From JACKJP01 sp050249695 (GTDB lineage: Bacteria; Pseudomonadota; Alphaproteobacteria; Rhizobiales; Tepidamorphaceae): a stretch of DNA of 64,000 nucleotides. Location of the stretch: NCBI GenBank assembly GCA_050249695.1, contig JBFWQA010000005.1, positions 1 to 64,000 on the forward strand, written 5' to 3'. A program made the position numbers and the translations under genes. The notes under the pieces were generated by a model. The model saw nothing but the letters and a program-made list of their open reading frames with translations, made no database searches and was not told the DNA's origin. This document shows, piece by piece, positions 28,314 to 36,817 of this stretch; the first letter of the stretch is position 1; each line of letters starts with the position of its first letter.

Positions 28314-28865
28314 ATGAACATCACAAGACGCGTCACGATTGCATTGATCGCAGCAGGCCTTTCCCTCTCGGCCATCGGCGCTGCGAATGCCGCGGGCACC
28401 ACCGTCAACGTCTCGCTGTGGGATAAGGGAGACCATGCGACGGAAATGCTGGGCTCCGCCCCGCCAATGGGGATGGCCATGGGTGCCGGCCCCGGCAACA
28501 TGGCCCCTCAGGGCAAGGGCATGATGCGTGGTGCCGGCCAGCGCGGGCCGATGGGTATTTCACTGGACCGCGAAACCGTTCCGGCCGGTGAAGTGACCTT
28601 CAAGGCGGTCAACGATTCAAAGACCATGGTCCATGAAATGGTTGTTGCCCCGGTCGCCGATACCGCCAAGCCCCTGCCCTATATCAAGAACGAAGAGCGC
28701 GTTGATGAGGACGCGGCCGGACACCTGGGCGAAGTCGCCGAGCTCGAACCCGGACAGTCTGGCGCGCTTACACTCACGCTCAAACCGGGCACCTATATTC
28801 TCTACTGCAATATCCCCGGCCACTACATGCTCGGCATGTGGTCGCTGCTGACCGTGACGCAATAG
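28314..28865 (+). CDS. Periplasmic cupredoxin with a methionine-rich insert
   Basis: Exported blue-copper-type protein of 183 residues. Signal peptide 1-26 (cleavage after AANA). Type 1 copper ligands fit His107 (MVHEM), Cys165, His170 and Met175 in YCNIPGHYMLGM. Between the first strand (VNVSLWDKG) and the core lies a Gly/Met-rich stretch, residues 45-80, with eight methionines, which could bind Cu(I) or Ag(I) in the periplasm. GGAGA lies eight bases before the ATG at 28314; earlier ATGs at 28299 and 28308 are poorly spaced. Behind an FNR-type box, so an electron carrier or copper protein used under low oxygen is likely. Redox partner unknown. Confidence 0.82.
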   Translation: MNITRRVTIALIAAGLSLSAIGAANAAGTTVNVSLWDKGDHATEMLGSAPPMGMAMGAGPGNMAPQGKGMMRGAGQRGPMGISLDRETVPAGEVTFKAVNDSKTMVHEMVVAPVADTAKPLPYIKNEERVDEDAAGHLGEVAELEPGQSGALTLTLKPGTYILYCNIPGHYMLGMWSLLTVTQ

Positions 28866-29011
28866 GAAACGGCATGTGACGGACGGCAAATTGCCCCTCC
28901 GTCCCGTGCTCGATTCATTCCGCTCTTCGATCTTCCGTTGCGTAACGATTCCGCGTATGGCTTCTGGCTCGGGCGTGCCCACCGCGCCGGACATCTCCAG
29001 ATTGAAGGGCC

Positions 29012-29578
29012 ATGAAAGCCGCCGAAGCCGAAATCCTCATCCTGCCGGGTATCGGCGGCGGACGCTCCAGCCCGGACTACTGGTACTGGCGCTGGCGCGA
29101 ACGCATGGAGACGGCCCGTCTCGTCGAGCAGGAGGAGTGGGAGTTTCCCGATCCGGCCTCCTGGGTCGCTTCGCTGCACGGGCAGATCGCGGCGGCGAAG
29201 AAGCCGGTCGTCTTGGTCGGCCATTCCGCGGGCGCGCTGACCATCGCGCGCGCGTTCTGTAACGCGCGGGTCGGCGGCAATGTCGTCGGCGCGCTGATCG
29301 TCGCGCCGGCCGACCCCCACGGCGGAGAGGCGCTGGCCCCGGCGCTGAAGGCGTTTCAACCCACACCGACCGGGCCATTGCCCTTCCCGTCGATCCTGAT
29401 CGCCAGCCGCGACGATCCCTATTGCGATTTCGAAACCGCCGCCGACATGGCACTGGACTGGGGCTCGGAACTGGCGGATGCCGGCAATGCCGGCCACATC
29501 AATATCGACAGCGGCCACGGCCCATGGCCCGAAGGCATGATGATGTTTGCTAGACTGCTGACGCGGCTGAAGGGGTGA
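29012..29578 (+). CDS. RBBP9/YdeN family serine hydrolase
   Basis: Alpha/beta hydrolase of 188 residues: the nucleophile elbow GHSAGAL is near residue 71, the acid in ILIASRDDPY near 134, and the catalytic His in SGHGPWPEG near 170. The early LPGIGGGRSSPDYWYWRWRE is typical of the RBBP9/YdeN family, whose substrates are poorly known (small esters or peptides). No signal peptide. Gene follows the cupredoxin gene by 146 bases on the same strand, and is convergent with the zeta inhibitor gene. Confidence 0.82.
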   Translation: MKAAEAEILILPGIGGGRSSPDYWYWRWRERMETARLVEQEEWEFPDPASWVASLHGQIAAAKKPVVLVGHSAGALTIARAFCNARVGGNVVGALIVAPADPHGGEALAPALKAFQPTPTGPLPFPSILIASRDDPYCDFETAADMALDWGSELADAGNAGHINIDSGHGPWPEGMMMFARLLTRLKG

Positions 29579-29593
29579 AGAAAATCCGCCGCC

Positions 29594-29917
29594 TCAGACC
29601 TCGGTCTTGATCTGGTTGATCGCCTCGGCCATCAGCTCGTCCATCGTCCGGCGCACCTGATGCTCGGACTGGTCGACGCCGGCGGCCTGAAGATCGCCGA
29701 ACACCTTGCGGAAGACGTCATGATCGCCGGCTTCCTGGAAATCGGCCATCACGACGGATTTGGCGTAATCCTGCGCTTCCGTACCGGACAGTCCGAGCAG
29801 CCCCGCCGCCCAAACGCCAAGCAGCTTGTTGCGCCGAGCTTCCGCCTTGAAGCGCAATTCCTCATCATGGGCATACTTGCGCTCGAAACTGTCCTCGCGC
29901 TTGTCAAATGTGCTCAT
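29594..29917 (-). CDS. F1-ATPase inhibitor subunit zeta (DUF1476)
   Basis: Helical protein of 107 residues that matches the alphaproteobacterial zeta subunit of F1Fo-ATP synthase: STFDKREDSFERKYAHDEELRFKAEARRNKLLGVWAA, then KSVVMADFQEAGDHDVFRKV. In Paracoccus the N-terminal part of zeta inserts into F1 and blocks ATP hydrolysis. The ATG at 29917 follows GGGAG at seven bases; the open frame extends upstream without family similarity. A plausible promoter, TTGTTA (30013-30008) and TATATC (29989-29984) with 18 bases between, lies upstream. In rhizobia it is typically next to purC, as here. Confidence 0.9.
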   Translation of the reverse strand: MSTFDKREDSFERKYAHDEELRFKAEARRNKLLGVWAAGLLGLSGTEAQDYAKSVVMADFQEAGDHDVFRKVFGDLQAAGVDQSEHQVRRTMDELMAEAINQIKTEV

Positions 29918-30283
29918 CCGGAAGCTCCCGACTTCATCTGCTGACAGACTGACCCCGTTGCCAAGGCCCGCTTGTTCCCTGCGGATATAGGCTTGCTGCG
30001 GCCGATTTAACAAGCCGTCGCGGCAAAAAATCCGCCTCCGCGGCTATGGCGCGCGCCATGGGGCGGCGCGGGGCGCAGATTCCGGTTGAATTTTGCGCGC
30101 CGTAAGCTCATGTGCTAGGCGAATCTGCCGCTCGCAGAGAGCAATTTCGCGGCGACGGCTAATCGTATAGGCTCGGCCCGCGCGCGGGAAGCGATTCCCG
30201 CCGGGCCAATAGCTGTTGGGCAAGGCCGGTCGAAAGTCTGTTTCCTGCCTGCCCAACTCTTGAACGAACGGATTTCAACTTCC
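29918..30283. other. Divergent intergenic region between zeta gene and purC
   Basis: This 366-base gap carries no supported gene. It has the leftward TTGTTA-N18-TATATC promoter candidate of the zeta gene at its left side. The right part should hold the purC promoter, but I could not pick out a convincing -35/-10 pair or a purine riboswitch fold. Small frames inside it lack ribosome sites and family likeness. Confidence 0.6.
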
Positions 30284-31048
30284 ATGAACCGCCGCCGCAG
30301 AATTTACGAAGGCAAGGCCAAGGTCCTCTATGAGGGGCCGGAGCCAGGGACGCTGATCCAGCATTTCAAGGACGATGCGACCGCATTCAATGCCAAGAAG
30401 CACGAGCTGATCGATGGCAAGGGCGTCCTTAACAACCGCATCTGCGAGTTCGTCTACCAGAACCTCAACCAGATCGGCGTGCCTACGCACTTTATTCGCC
30501 GCCTCAACATGCGCGAGCAGCTGATCCGCGAAGTCGAGATCATCCCTCTCGAGGTGGTCGTGCGCAACGTCGCCGCCGGCTCGCTCGCCAAGCGCATCGG
30601 GGTCGAGGAAGGCACCGCCCTGCCCCGTTCGATCATCGAATTCTACTACAAGAGCGATGCGCTCGAGGACCCGATGGTCTCCGAGGAGCATATCACCTGC
30701 TTCGGCTGGGCGAGCCCGCAGGAGATCGACGACATCATGGCGCTGGCGCTCAGGATCAACGATTTCCTGACCGGCCTTTTCCTCGGCGTCGGCATCCGCC
30801 TCGTCGATTTCAAGATCGAGTTCGGGCGTCTCTACGAGAACGACATGGTACGCGTGGTGCTGGCCGACGAGATCAGCCCGGATTCCTGCCGCCTGTGGGA
30901 TATCCAGTCCAATGACAAGCTCGACAAGGACCGGTTCCGCCGCGACATGGGCGGGCTGGTGGAGGCCTACACGGAAGTCGCCCGCCGCCTTGGCATCATG
31001 AACGAACTCGAGCCGCCTCCCGGTCGCGGCCCGGTTCTGGTGAAGTGA
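30284..31048 (+). CDS. purC: Phosphoribosylaminoimidazole-succinocarboxamide synthase
   Basis: SAICAR synthase of 254 residues, which joins aspartate to CAIR using ATP. Motifs: RRIYEGKAKVLYEGPEP at the start, FKDDATAFNAKKH, KGVLNNRICEFVYQNL, EVVVRNVAAGSLAKR, IEFYYKSDALEDPMV, and LVDFKIEFGR, DEISPDSCRLWD near the end. The ATG at 30284 gives the family's usual start; a TTG at 30260 would add eight residues. First of the purC-purS-purQ genes; 23 bases separate it from purS. Confidence 0.95.
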   Translation: MNRRRRIYEGKAKVLYEGPEPGTLIQHFKDDATAFNAKKHELIDGKGVLNNRICEFVYQNLNQIGVPTHFIRRLNMREQLIREVEIIPLEVVVRNVAAGSLAKRIGVEEGTALPRSIIEFYYKSDALEDPMVSEEHITCFGWASPQEIDDIMALALRINDFLTGLFLGVGIRLVDFKIEFGRLYENDMVRVVLADEISPDSCRLWDIQSNDKLDKDRFRRDMGGLVEAYTEVARRLGIMNELEPPPGRGPVLVK

Positions 31049-31071
31049 CGGAAAAGAAGAAGGTTGCCGGC

Positions 31072-31311
31072 ATGAAAGCGCGCGTCACCGTAACGCTCAA
31101 GAACGGCGTCCTCGATCCGCAGGGCAAGGCGATCGAGGGTGCGCTGGCCTCGCTCGGCTTCGCCGGCGTCGACGGCGTGCGTCAGGGCAAGGTCTTCGAT
31201 ATCGAACTGGAAGGGGCCGACCGCGCCAGGGCCGAGGCCGACCTCACCGCAATGTGCGAGAAGCTGCTCGCCAACACGGTCATCGAGAATTACCACGTCG
31301 ACATTCTCTGA
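31072..31311 (+). CDS. purS: Phosphoribosylformylglycinamidine synthase subunit PurS
   Basis: Small subunit of 79 residues (KARVTVTLKNGVLDPQGKAI, VRQGKVFDIEL, CEKLLANTVIENYHV) of the three-part FGAM synthase. PurS bridges the amidase PurQ and the small-form synthetase PurL and lets ammonia pass. ATG at 31072 is used; a GTG at 31045 overlapping the purC stop is an alternative start that would add nine residues. PurS is needed because PurL here is the short form (737 residues). Confidence 0.93.
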   Translation: MKARVTVTLKNGVLDPQGKAIEGALASLGFAGVDGVRQGKVFDIELEGADRARAEADLTAMCEKLLANTVIENYHVDIL

Positions 31312-31353
31312 TTTGCACGCCGACACCGAACCTGCCCGACGGACCTTGAAGCG

Positions 31354-32034
31354 ATGAAATCCGCGATCATCCTCTTCCCCGGCCTCAACCGCGAGCGCGA
31401 CATGGCGACGGCCCTGCGCCGCGCCTCCGGCCGTGTGCCGGCGATGGTCTGGCACACGGAAAGGGAAATTCCCGCCGCCGACGTCATCGTCGTACCGGGC
31501 GGGTTTTCCTATGGCGACTACCTGCGCTGCGGCGCGATCGCCGCCCGTTCGCCGATCATGGCCGATCTGGTGAAGAAGGCCGCCGCGGGCGTGACCGTGC
31601 TCGGGGTCTGCAACGGCTTCCAGATCCTGACCGAGGCGGGGCTGTTGCCCGGCGCGCTGATGCGCAATGCCGGTCTCAAATTCGTCTGCCGCGATGTGCG
31701 CCTGCGGGTCGAGCGCAACGATACGCGCTTCACCAGCCGCTACGCGAAGGGCGAGGTGTTCCGCACCCCCGTCGCCCATGGCGACGGTAATTATTTCGCC
31801 GATGCCGAGACGCTCGCCCGCATCGAGGGCGAGGGCCAGGTGCTGCTGCGCTATGCCGACGGCACCAATTGCAACGGCTCGATGAACGACATTGCCGGCG
31901 TGCTCAACAGGGCGGGGAACGTGCTCGGCATGATGCCGCATCCGGAGAACATGATCGACCCGCTGCAGGGCGGCACGGACGGGTTCAGGCTTTTCCAGAG
32001 CCTGTTTTCGGGAGACACCGAGAAGGCGGCATGA
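31354..32034 (+). CDS. purQ: Phosphoribosylformylglycinamidine synthase subunit PurQ
   Basis: Class I glutamine amidotransferase of 226 residues which supplies ammonia to PurL. Catalytic Cys86 sits in TVLGVCNGFQIL, and the His/Glu pair in MMPHPENM near 196. VPGGFSYGDYLRCG is typical of PurQ. The stop overlaps the start of the following membrane-protein gene by four bases. purL is unusually distant (2.5 kb) although the subunits work 1:1:2 in the complex. Confidence 0.95.
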   Translation: MKSAIILFPGLNRERDMATALRRASGRVPAMVWHTEREIPAADVIVVPGGFSYGDYLRCGAIAARSPIMADLVKKAAAGVTVLGVCNGFQILTEAGLLPGALMRNAGLKFVCRDVRLRVERNDTRFTSRYAKGEVFRTPVAHGDGNYFADAETLARIEGEGQVLLRYADGTNCNGSMNDIAGVLNRAGNVLGMMPHPENMIDPLQGGTDGFRLFQSLFSGDTEKAA

Positions 32035-32672
32035 GACCGCGGCTCGCGACGATTGCGCAGTTCGCCGGTCTGGTCGCCGGCCTCTTCGGCCTGACGGTGC
32101 AGTTCTCCATCTCGGTTCCCGCCACGATCGACATGGGCTGGAGCGTCGGCGGCGCCATCGTCTGGTTCTTCAGCTATTTCACGATTCTGACCAACATCCT
32201 CGCGGTCTGCGTCCACCTTGCCGCTGTCAGGGCACAGAAGACGGGGGCGCCGGGCCTCTTCGCCTCGCCAGTGATGAAGGGCAATGCCCTCGTCTCCATG
32301 GCGGCCGTATTGCTCGTCTACCACTTCGCCCTGGCCGATTTGTGGGCGCCGAAGGGCCTGTTCTATCTTTGCGATGTGTTGCTGCACTATGTGACGCCGG
32401 TTGCCTATGTCGTCTGGTGGCTCGCCGGCGGCGCCGACGGACGCACGACCTGGCGCGACCCGTTTTTCTGGCTTCTCTATCCGCTGTTATACGGCGCCTA
32501 CGCGATGATCCGCTTCGCACTGACGGACTATGCGCCCTACCCGTTCCTCGACGCATCGAACGGCTATGGACCGGTCTTTGCCAATATGGCCGTCCTGCTG
32601 CTGGGCTTCATGGTGATCGGCGGGATCGCGGTATTGTTCGACCACCGCGTGGCGGGCCGGCGGCGGGCCTGA
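32031..32672 (+). CDS. Pr6Pr family integral membrane protein
   Basis: Membrane protein of 213 residues with six predicted transmembrane helices and the Pr6Pr (FAR-17a/AIG1-like) pattern: FFSYFTILTNILAV, LLHYVTPVAYVVWWL, DPFFWLLYPLLYGAYAMIR and the final helix VLLLGFMVIGGIAVLF. The ATG overlaps the purQ stop (ATGA), so it is read from the purine operon. In animals, AIG1-type members hydrolyse fatty-acid esters of hydroxy fatty acids; bacterial function is unknown. Its presence in a purine operon looks like a local insertion. Confidence 0.82.
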   Translation: MRPRLATIAQFAGLVAGLFGLTVQFSISVPATIDMGWSVGGAIVWFFSYFTILTNILAVCVHLAAVRAQKTGAPGLFASPVMKGNALVSMAAVLLVYHFALADLWAPKGLFYLCDVLLHYVTPVAYVVWWLAGGADGRTTWRDPFFWLLYPLLYGAYAMIRFALTDYAPYPFLDASNGYGPVFANMAVLLLGFMVIGGIAVLFDHRVAGRRRA

Positions 32673-32690
32673 ACCCGCCGTCGTTACCGA

Positions 32691-32909
32691 CTATCGCCAG
32701 AAAGGCTTGCTTGCCTCTTCGAAGGCCTGTCCGCGCGACAGGCCGATATCCTTCAGCATCTCATCGCTGAGACCCATGAGTTCGCGGCGCGTGCAATAGC
32801 GTACATAGGCCTTCTCGGCCCACTGAAAGAAATCCAGCGCCCGCACACCAAGCCGGAACCCTGATCCCGCCCGGGTGGCAAGCGAAGGGTTTTGAGCAAT
32901 TGTCATCAT
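32691..32909 (-). CDS. DUF1127 domain protein
   Basis: Protein of 72 residues with the C-terminal DUF1127 helix-turn-helix-like motif: RELMGLSDEMLKDIGLSRGQAFEEASKPFW. Small DUF1127 proteins in alphaproteobacteria are linked with RNA turnover, stress and phosphate or C1 metabolism, but this longer N-terminally extended form has no assigned role. GAAAGGG precedes the ATG. It is divergent from the MocR gene across a 91-base spacer, the usual arrangement for a regulator and its target. Confidence 0.8.
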   Translation of the reverse strand: MMTIAQNPSLATRAGSGFRLGVRALDFFQWAEKAYVRYCTRRELMGLSDEMLKDIGLSRGQAFEEASKPFWR

Positions 32910-32957
32910 TGTACCCTTTCTTCATTGCCAATTGACCCGATTGTCTGCACGAAAACG

Positions 32958-33007
32958 TATGAATTGACTCATAATCGTCTTCAATATAATAATTGTCACC
33001 ATGACAA
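32958..33007 (+). promoter_or_regulatory. mocR promoter with inverted repeat over the start codon
   Basis: A TTGACT hexamer (32964-32969) and a perfect TATAAT (32985-32990) are 15 bases apart. The expected transcript start is near 32997, leaving almost no leader before the ATG at 33001, and there is no Shine-Dalgarno sequence. An inverted repeat TTGTCA-CCA-TGACAA (32993-33007) covers the start point and the ATG, and TATGA-N6-TCATA (32958-32973) covers the -35. Both could be operator sites for autoregulation and for control of the divergent DUF1127 gene. Confidence 0.6.
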
Positions 33008-34413
33008 GTTGGCTTCCCGGCACTCTTGAGGGGACCGGCCCGCTCTATCTGCGGCTGGCCGACCGGATCGAGAACGATATCGACGCCGGTCGTCTGGCGC
33101 CGGGCGAGAAACTGCCCCCGCAACGCAACCTCGCCTTCGACATCGGCGTCACGATCGGCACCGTGGGCCGCGCCTATGCCCTGCTGCACGAACGCGGGCT
33201 GGTCAGTGGCGAGGTCGGGCGCGGCACCTATATTCTCGAGCGCAACGGCCCGACGCCGGCAGGCCCCATCGCCGCGCCCGTCGGCATCGGCACCAGACCG
33301 ATCCAGGCTCCGGACGGCCTGCTGCGTATGGATTCCACTGCCGCGACCGATGTCGGGCAGTCCGGCGCGATCGAGACCTATCTCGCGGCGATCACCCGCG
33401 ACCATCCGCACGAGATCGCCAACTACACCCGCACCCTGCCCGATCACTGGCTGGCGGCCGGCGCCGACTGGCTCGCCGCGCCGGGCTGGCGGCCGGCGGA
33501 GTCCGGCATCGTGCCGACGCTCGGCGGCCATCCCGGCATTCTTGCCGCGATCACGGCGATCACCAATCCCGGCGAGCGCATCCTGATCGAGGAAGTCAGC
33601 TACGCTTCCGTCGCCCGCAGCGCCTCGCTCGCCGGCCGCCGCATCACCACCGTCGCCCTCGACGGACAGGGTATCATTCCCGATGATCTGGAACGCGTCT
33701 GCGCCCGCGAGCATCCGCGCATGCTGTTCCTGATGCCCGGCATCCAGAACCCGACGCTCGCGGTCATGCCGGAAGACCGCCGCCGCGCCGTCGTCGAGAT
33801 CGCCCGGCGCTATGATCTCTGGCTGATCGAGGACGTGATCTTCGGCTCGCTGGTCGAAGACCGCATCCCCGGCCTTGCCGAACTCGCCCCGGAGCGCACA
33901 TTCCGCGTCGGCGGCATGTCCAAGAGCGTCGCCGCCGGCATCCGCGGCGGCTGGATTTCATGCCCGCCCGGCTATACCGCCCGCGTCCATGCCGCCCACA
34001 AGCTGCTGACCGGAGGTATGCCCTTCCTGCTCGCCGAACTCGCCGCCCGCCTAGTGCTCGACGGCGAGGCCGATCGCATCCGTCAGGCGGTGCGCGAGGA
34101 GATCGCGGCGCGCGAAGCGATGGCGCGCCAGATCCTGGACGGCTTCGAGTTCGCCTCGCACCCCCACTGCCCCTTCATGTGGATCGCCGTGCCGGAGCCC
34201 TGGCAATCGGGCACGCTGAAGAAGGCGGCGGAAAACGACGGCATCCTCATCGACGACGAGGACGAATTCAAATCCGGCCGCACCGAGCGTGCCTGCCACC
34301 GCATCCGCGTCGGCTTCACCGTGCCCGGCGAACGCGATGCGGTCGTCCGCGGCTTCACCACGCTGCGCGAGCTGATGCGCGGCGGCAACGCCGTCTATGA
34401 CAGCTATTCCTGA
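33001..34413 (+). CDS. MocR/PdxR-type GntR regulator with aminotransferase domain
   Basis: Chimeric regulator of 470 residues. Residues ~14-80 form a GntR winged helix (LYLRLADRIENDIDAGRLAPGEKLPPQRNLA in two helices, GTVGRAYALLHERGLV). From ~110 on is a fold-type I PLP aminotransferase domain with Asp278 (LIEDVIFGS) and the PLP lysine Lys308 in GGMSKSVAAGIRGGW. MocR proteins sense PLP or an amino compound and control adjacent genes; the divergent DUF1127 gene is the obvious candidate. PdxR-like regulation of PLP synthesis is another possibility. Probably translated from a leaderless mRNA. Confidence 0.87.
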   Translation: MTSWLPGTLEGTGPLYLRLADRIENDIDAGRLAPGEKLPPQRNLAFDIGVTIGTVGRAYALLHERGLVSGEVGRGTYILERNGPTPAGPIAAPVGIGTRPIQAPDGLLRMDSTAATDVGQSGAIETYLAAITRDHPHEIANYTRTLPDHWLAAGADWLAAPGWRPAESGIVPTLGGHPGILAAITAITNPGERILIEEVSYASVARSASLAGRRITTVALDGQGIIPDDLERVCAREHPRMLFLMPGIQNPTLAVMPEDRRRAVVEIARRYDLWLIEDVIFGSLVEDRIPGLAELAPERTFRVGGMSKSVAAGIRGGWISCPPGYTARVHAAHKLLTGGMPFLLAELAARLVLDGEADRIRQAVREEIAAREAMARQILDGFEFASHPHCPFMWIAVPEPWQSGTLKKAAENDGILIDDEDEFKSGRTERACHRIRVGFTVPGERDAVVRGFTTLRELMRGGNAVYDSYS

Positions 34414-34509
34414 CCGCACCGAAAAGCGCGCCGCCGGCATGGCAATGCGCGCACTCTTGCGGTAAAGGGAGGCTCAGTTCCGGCCGCCCGAATCTGCCCA
34501 TAAGAGCCC

Positions 34510-36723
34510 ATGATCCCGAACGAAATCGCCATCACCCCCGAACTTGTCGCCGATCACGGTCTCAAGCCCGAGGAATACCAGAAGATTCTCGATCTGATCG
34601 GGCGCGAACCGAGCATCACCGAGCTCGGCATCTTTTCGGCCATGTGGAATGAGCACTGCTCGTACAAATCATCCAAGAAGTGGCTGAAAACCCTGCCGAT
34701 ATCCGGCCCGCGCGTCATCCAGGGGCCGGGCGAGAACGCCGGCGTGGTCGATATCGGCGACGGTCAGGCCGTGGTCTTCAAGATGGAAAGCCACAACCAC
34801 CCGTCCTATATCGAGCCCTATCAGGGCGCGGCGACCGGCGTCGGCGGCATCCTGCGCGACGTCTTCACCATGGGCGCACGCCCGATCGCAGCGATGAACG
34901 CCCTGCGTTTCGGCGATCCTGAGCATCCCAAGACGCGTCATCTGGTTTCCGGCGTCGTCGCCGGCATCGGCGGCTATGGCAACTCCTTCGGTGTGCCGAC
35001 GGTCGGCGGCGAGGTCAATTTCCACCGGCGCTACAACGGCAACATCCTCGTCAATGCGTTTGCCGCCGGCATCGCCGATACCGACAAGATCTTTTATTCC
35101 AAGGCAAAGGGCGTCGGTCTGCCGGTCGTTTACCTCGGTGCGAAGACGGGCCGCGACGGCGTCGGCGGCGCGACGATGGCGTCCGCCGAGTTCGATGAGA
35201 AGATCGAGGAAAAGCGTCCGACCGTGCAGGTCGGCGACCCCTTCACCGAAAAATGTCTGCTGGAGGCGTGCCTTGAGCTGATGGCTTCCGGCGCGGTCAT
35301 CGCGATCCAGGACATGGGCGCGGCCGGCCTCACCTGCTCGGCGGTGGAAATGGGCGCCAAGGGCGATCTCGGCATCCGTCTCGATCTCGACCGCGTACCC
35401 TGCCGCGAAGAGGCGATGACGGCCTATGAGATGATGCTGTCCGAGAGCCAGGAACGCATGCTCATGGTGCTCGACCCGGCCCGGGAAGACGTCGCCCGCG
35501 CCATTTTCGACAAATGGGGCCTCGATTTCGCGGTGGTCGGCGAAACGACCGACGATCTGCGCTTCCTGATTCTGCGCCACGGCGACACGGTCGCCGATCT
35601 GCCGATCAAGGAACTGGGCGACGAGGCGCCCGAATATGACCGGCCCTGGATCGAACCGTCAAAGCCCGCGCCGCTGGCTCCCGGCGACATCCCGCAGGCC
35701 GATGTCTCCGAGGCGCTGATGGCGCTGATCGGCTCGCCCGACCTGTCCTCGCGCCGCTGGGTCTGGGAGCAATATGACCACCTGATCCTCGGCAACACGG
35801 TGCAGCGGCCGGGCGGCGATGCCGCCGTGGTCCGCGTCGATGAGGGCAGGCCCAAGGGACTAGCCTTCGCCGCCGACGTCACGCCGCGTTATTGCCTCGC
35901 CGACCCGTTCGAGGGCGGCAAGCAGGCCGTCGCCGAGGTCTGGCGCAACCTCACCTGCACTGGCGCCGAACCGCTCGCCATCACCGACAATCTCAATTTC
36001 GGCAATCCGGAAAAGCCCGAGATCATGGGCCAGTTCGTGCGCGCCGTTCAGGGCATCGGCGAGGCCTGCAAGGCACTCGACTTCCCCGTCGTCTCCGGCA
36101 ATGTGTCGCTCTACAACGAGACCCATGGCGAGGCGATCATGCCGACCCCGGCGATCGCCGGCGTCGGGCTGGTGCCCGATGTCGCGAAGACCGCGCGCGC
36201 CGCCTTCGTCGCCGCAGGCCATGCGATCCTGCTCGCGGGCGGGCCGGCGGGATGGGGCGCTCATCTCGGCCAGTCTCTCTATCTGCGCGAGGTCCATGGC
36301 CGCGAGGACGGCGCAGCTCCGCCCGTCGATCTTGCCGCCGAACGCCGCACGGGCGATTTCGTCCGCGCGCTCATCCGCGCCGGCAGCGCCGGTGCCGTGC
36401 ATGACTGTTCCGACGGCGGCCTCGCGGTGGCGCTGGCGGAGATGGCGATGGCCTCCGGCATCGGCGCGGTCATCGGCAATCCGCCTGCCGATCCGGTCCC
36501 GGCCTTCTATGGCGAGGATCAGGGCCGCTACGTCCTCACGCTTGCTGAAGGCGCCGTCGAAGAGGTGCTGGCCGCCGCCAGGGCTTCGGGCGTTCCCCTT
36601 GTCCGGATCGGCACGACCGGCGGCGACACGCTTGCGCTCGGCCGCGCCGCCCCGCTAAAGGTCGCCGCGCTTGCAGAGCGCCATGAAAGCTGGTTTCCCG
36701 CCTATATGCAGGCGGTGCAGTAG
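34510..36723 (+). CDS. purL: Phosphoribosylformylglycinamidine synthase subunit PurL
   Basis: Short-form FGAM synthetase of 737 residues, which uses ATP and ammonia from PurQ to convert FGAR to FGAM. Clear motifs: ITELGIFSAMWNEHCSYKSSKKWL near residue 37, VFKMESHNHPSYIEPYQGAATGVGGI, DMGAAGLTCSAVEMG, LMVLDPAREDVARAIF and GNVSLYNETHG. Needs PurS and PurQ as partners. 96 bases separate it from the mocR stop, so a separate promoter is expected there; none is obvious. Confidence 0.95.
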   Translation: MIPNEIAITPELVADHGLKPEEYQKILDLIGREPSITELGIFSAMWNEHCSYKSSKKWLKTLPISGPRVIQGPGENAGVVDIGDGQAVVFKMESHNHPSYIEPYQGAATGVGGILRDVFTMGARPIAAMNALRFGDPEHPKTRHLVSGVVAGIGGYGNSFGVPTVGGEVNFHRRYNGNILVNAFAAGIADTDKIFYSKAKGVGLPVVYLGAKTGRDGVGGATMASAEFDEKIEEKRPTVQVGDPFTEKCLLEACLELMASGAVIAIQDMGAAGLTCSAVEMGAKGDLGIRLDLDRVPCREEAMTAYEMMLSESQERMLMVLDPAREDVARAIFDKWGLDFAVVGETTDDLRFLILRHGDTVADLPIKELGDEAPEYDRPWIEPSKPAPLAPGDIPQADVSEALMALIGSPDLSSRRWVWEQYDHLILGNTVQRPGGDAAVVRVDEGRPKGLAFAADVTPRYCLADPFEGGKQAVAEVWRNLTCTGAEPLAITDNLNFGNPEKPEIMGQFVRAVQGIGEACKALDFPVVSGNVSLYNETHGEAIMPTPAIAGVGLVPDVAKTARAAFVAAGHAILLAGGPAGWGAHLGQSLYLREVHGREDGAAPPVDLAAERRTGDFVRALIRAGSAGAVHDCSDGGLAVALAEMAMASGIGAVIGNPPADPVPAFYGEDQGRYVLTLAEGAVEEVLAAARASGVPLVRIGTTGGDTLALGRAAPLKVAALAERHESWFPAYMQAVQ

Positions 36724-36817
36724 CCCGGGCCGCGAAATCGCCACAAGGCCCCGTCAGGGAATGGGCCGGCCCGACCGGCGCCGATGTTCGAAGGTTTCAG
36801 GAAAGACGAAAGCCCAG

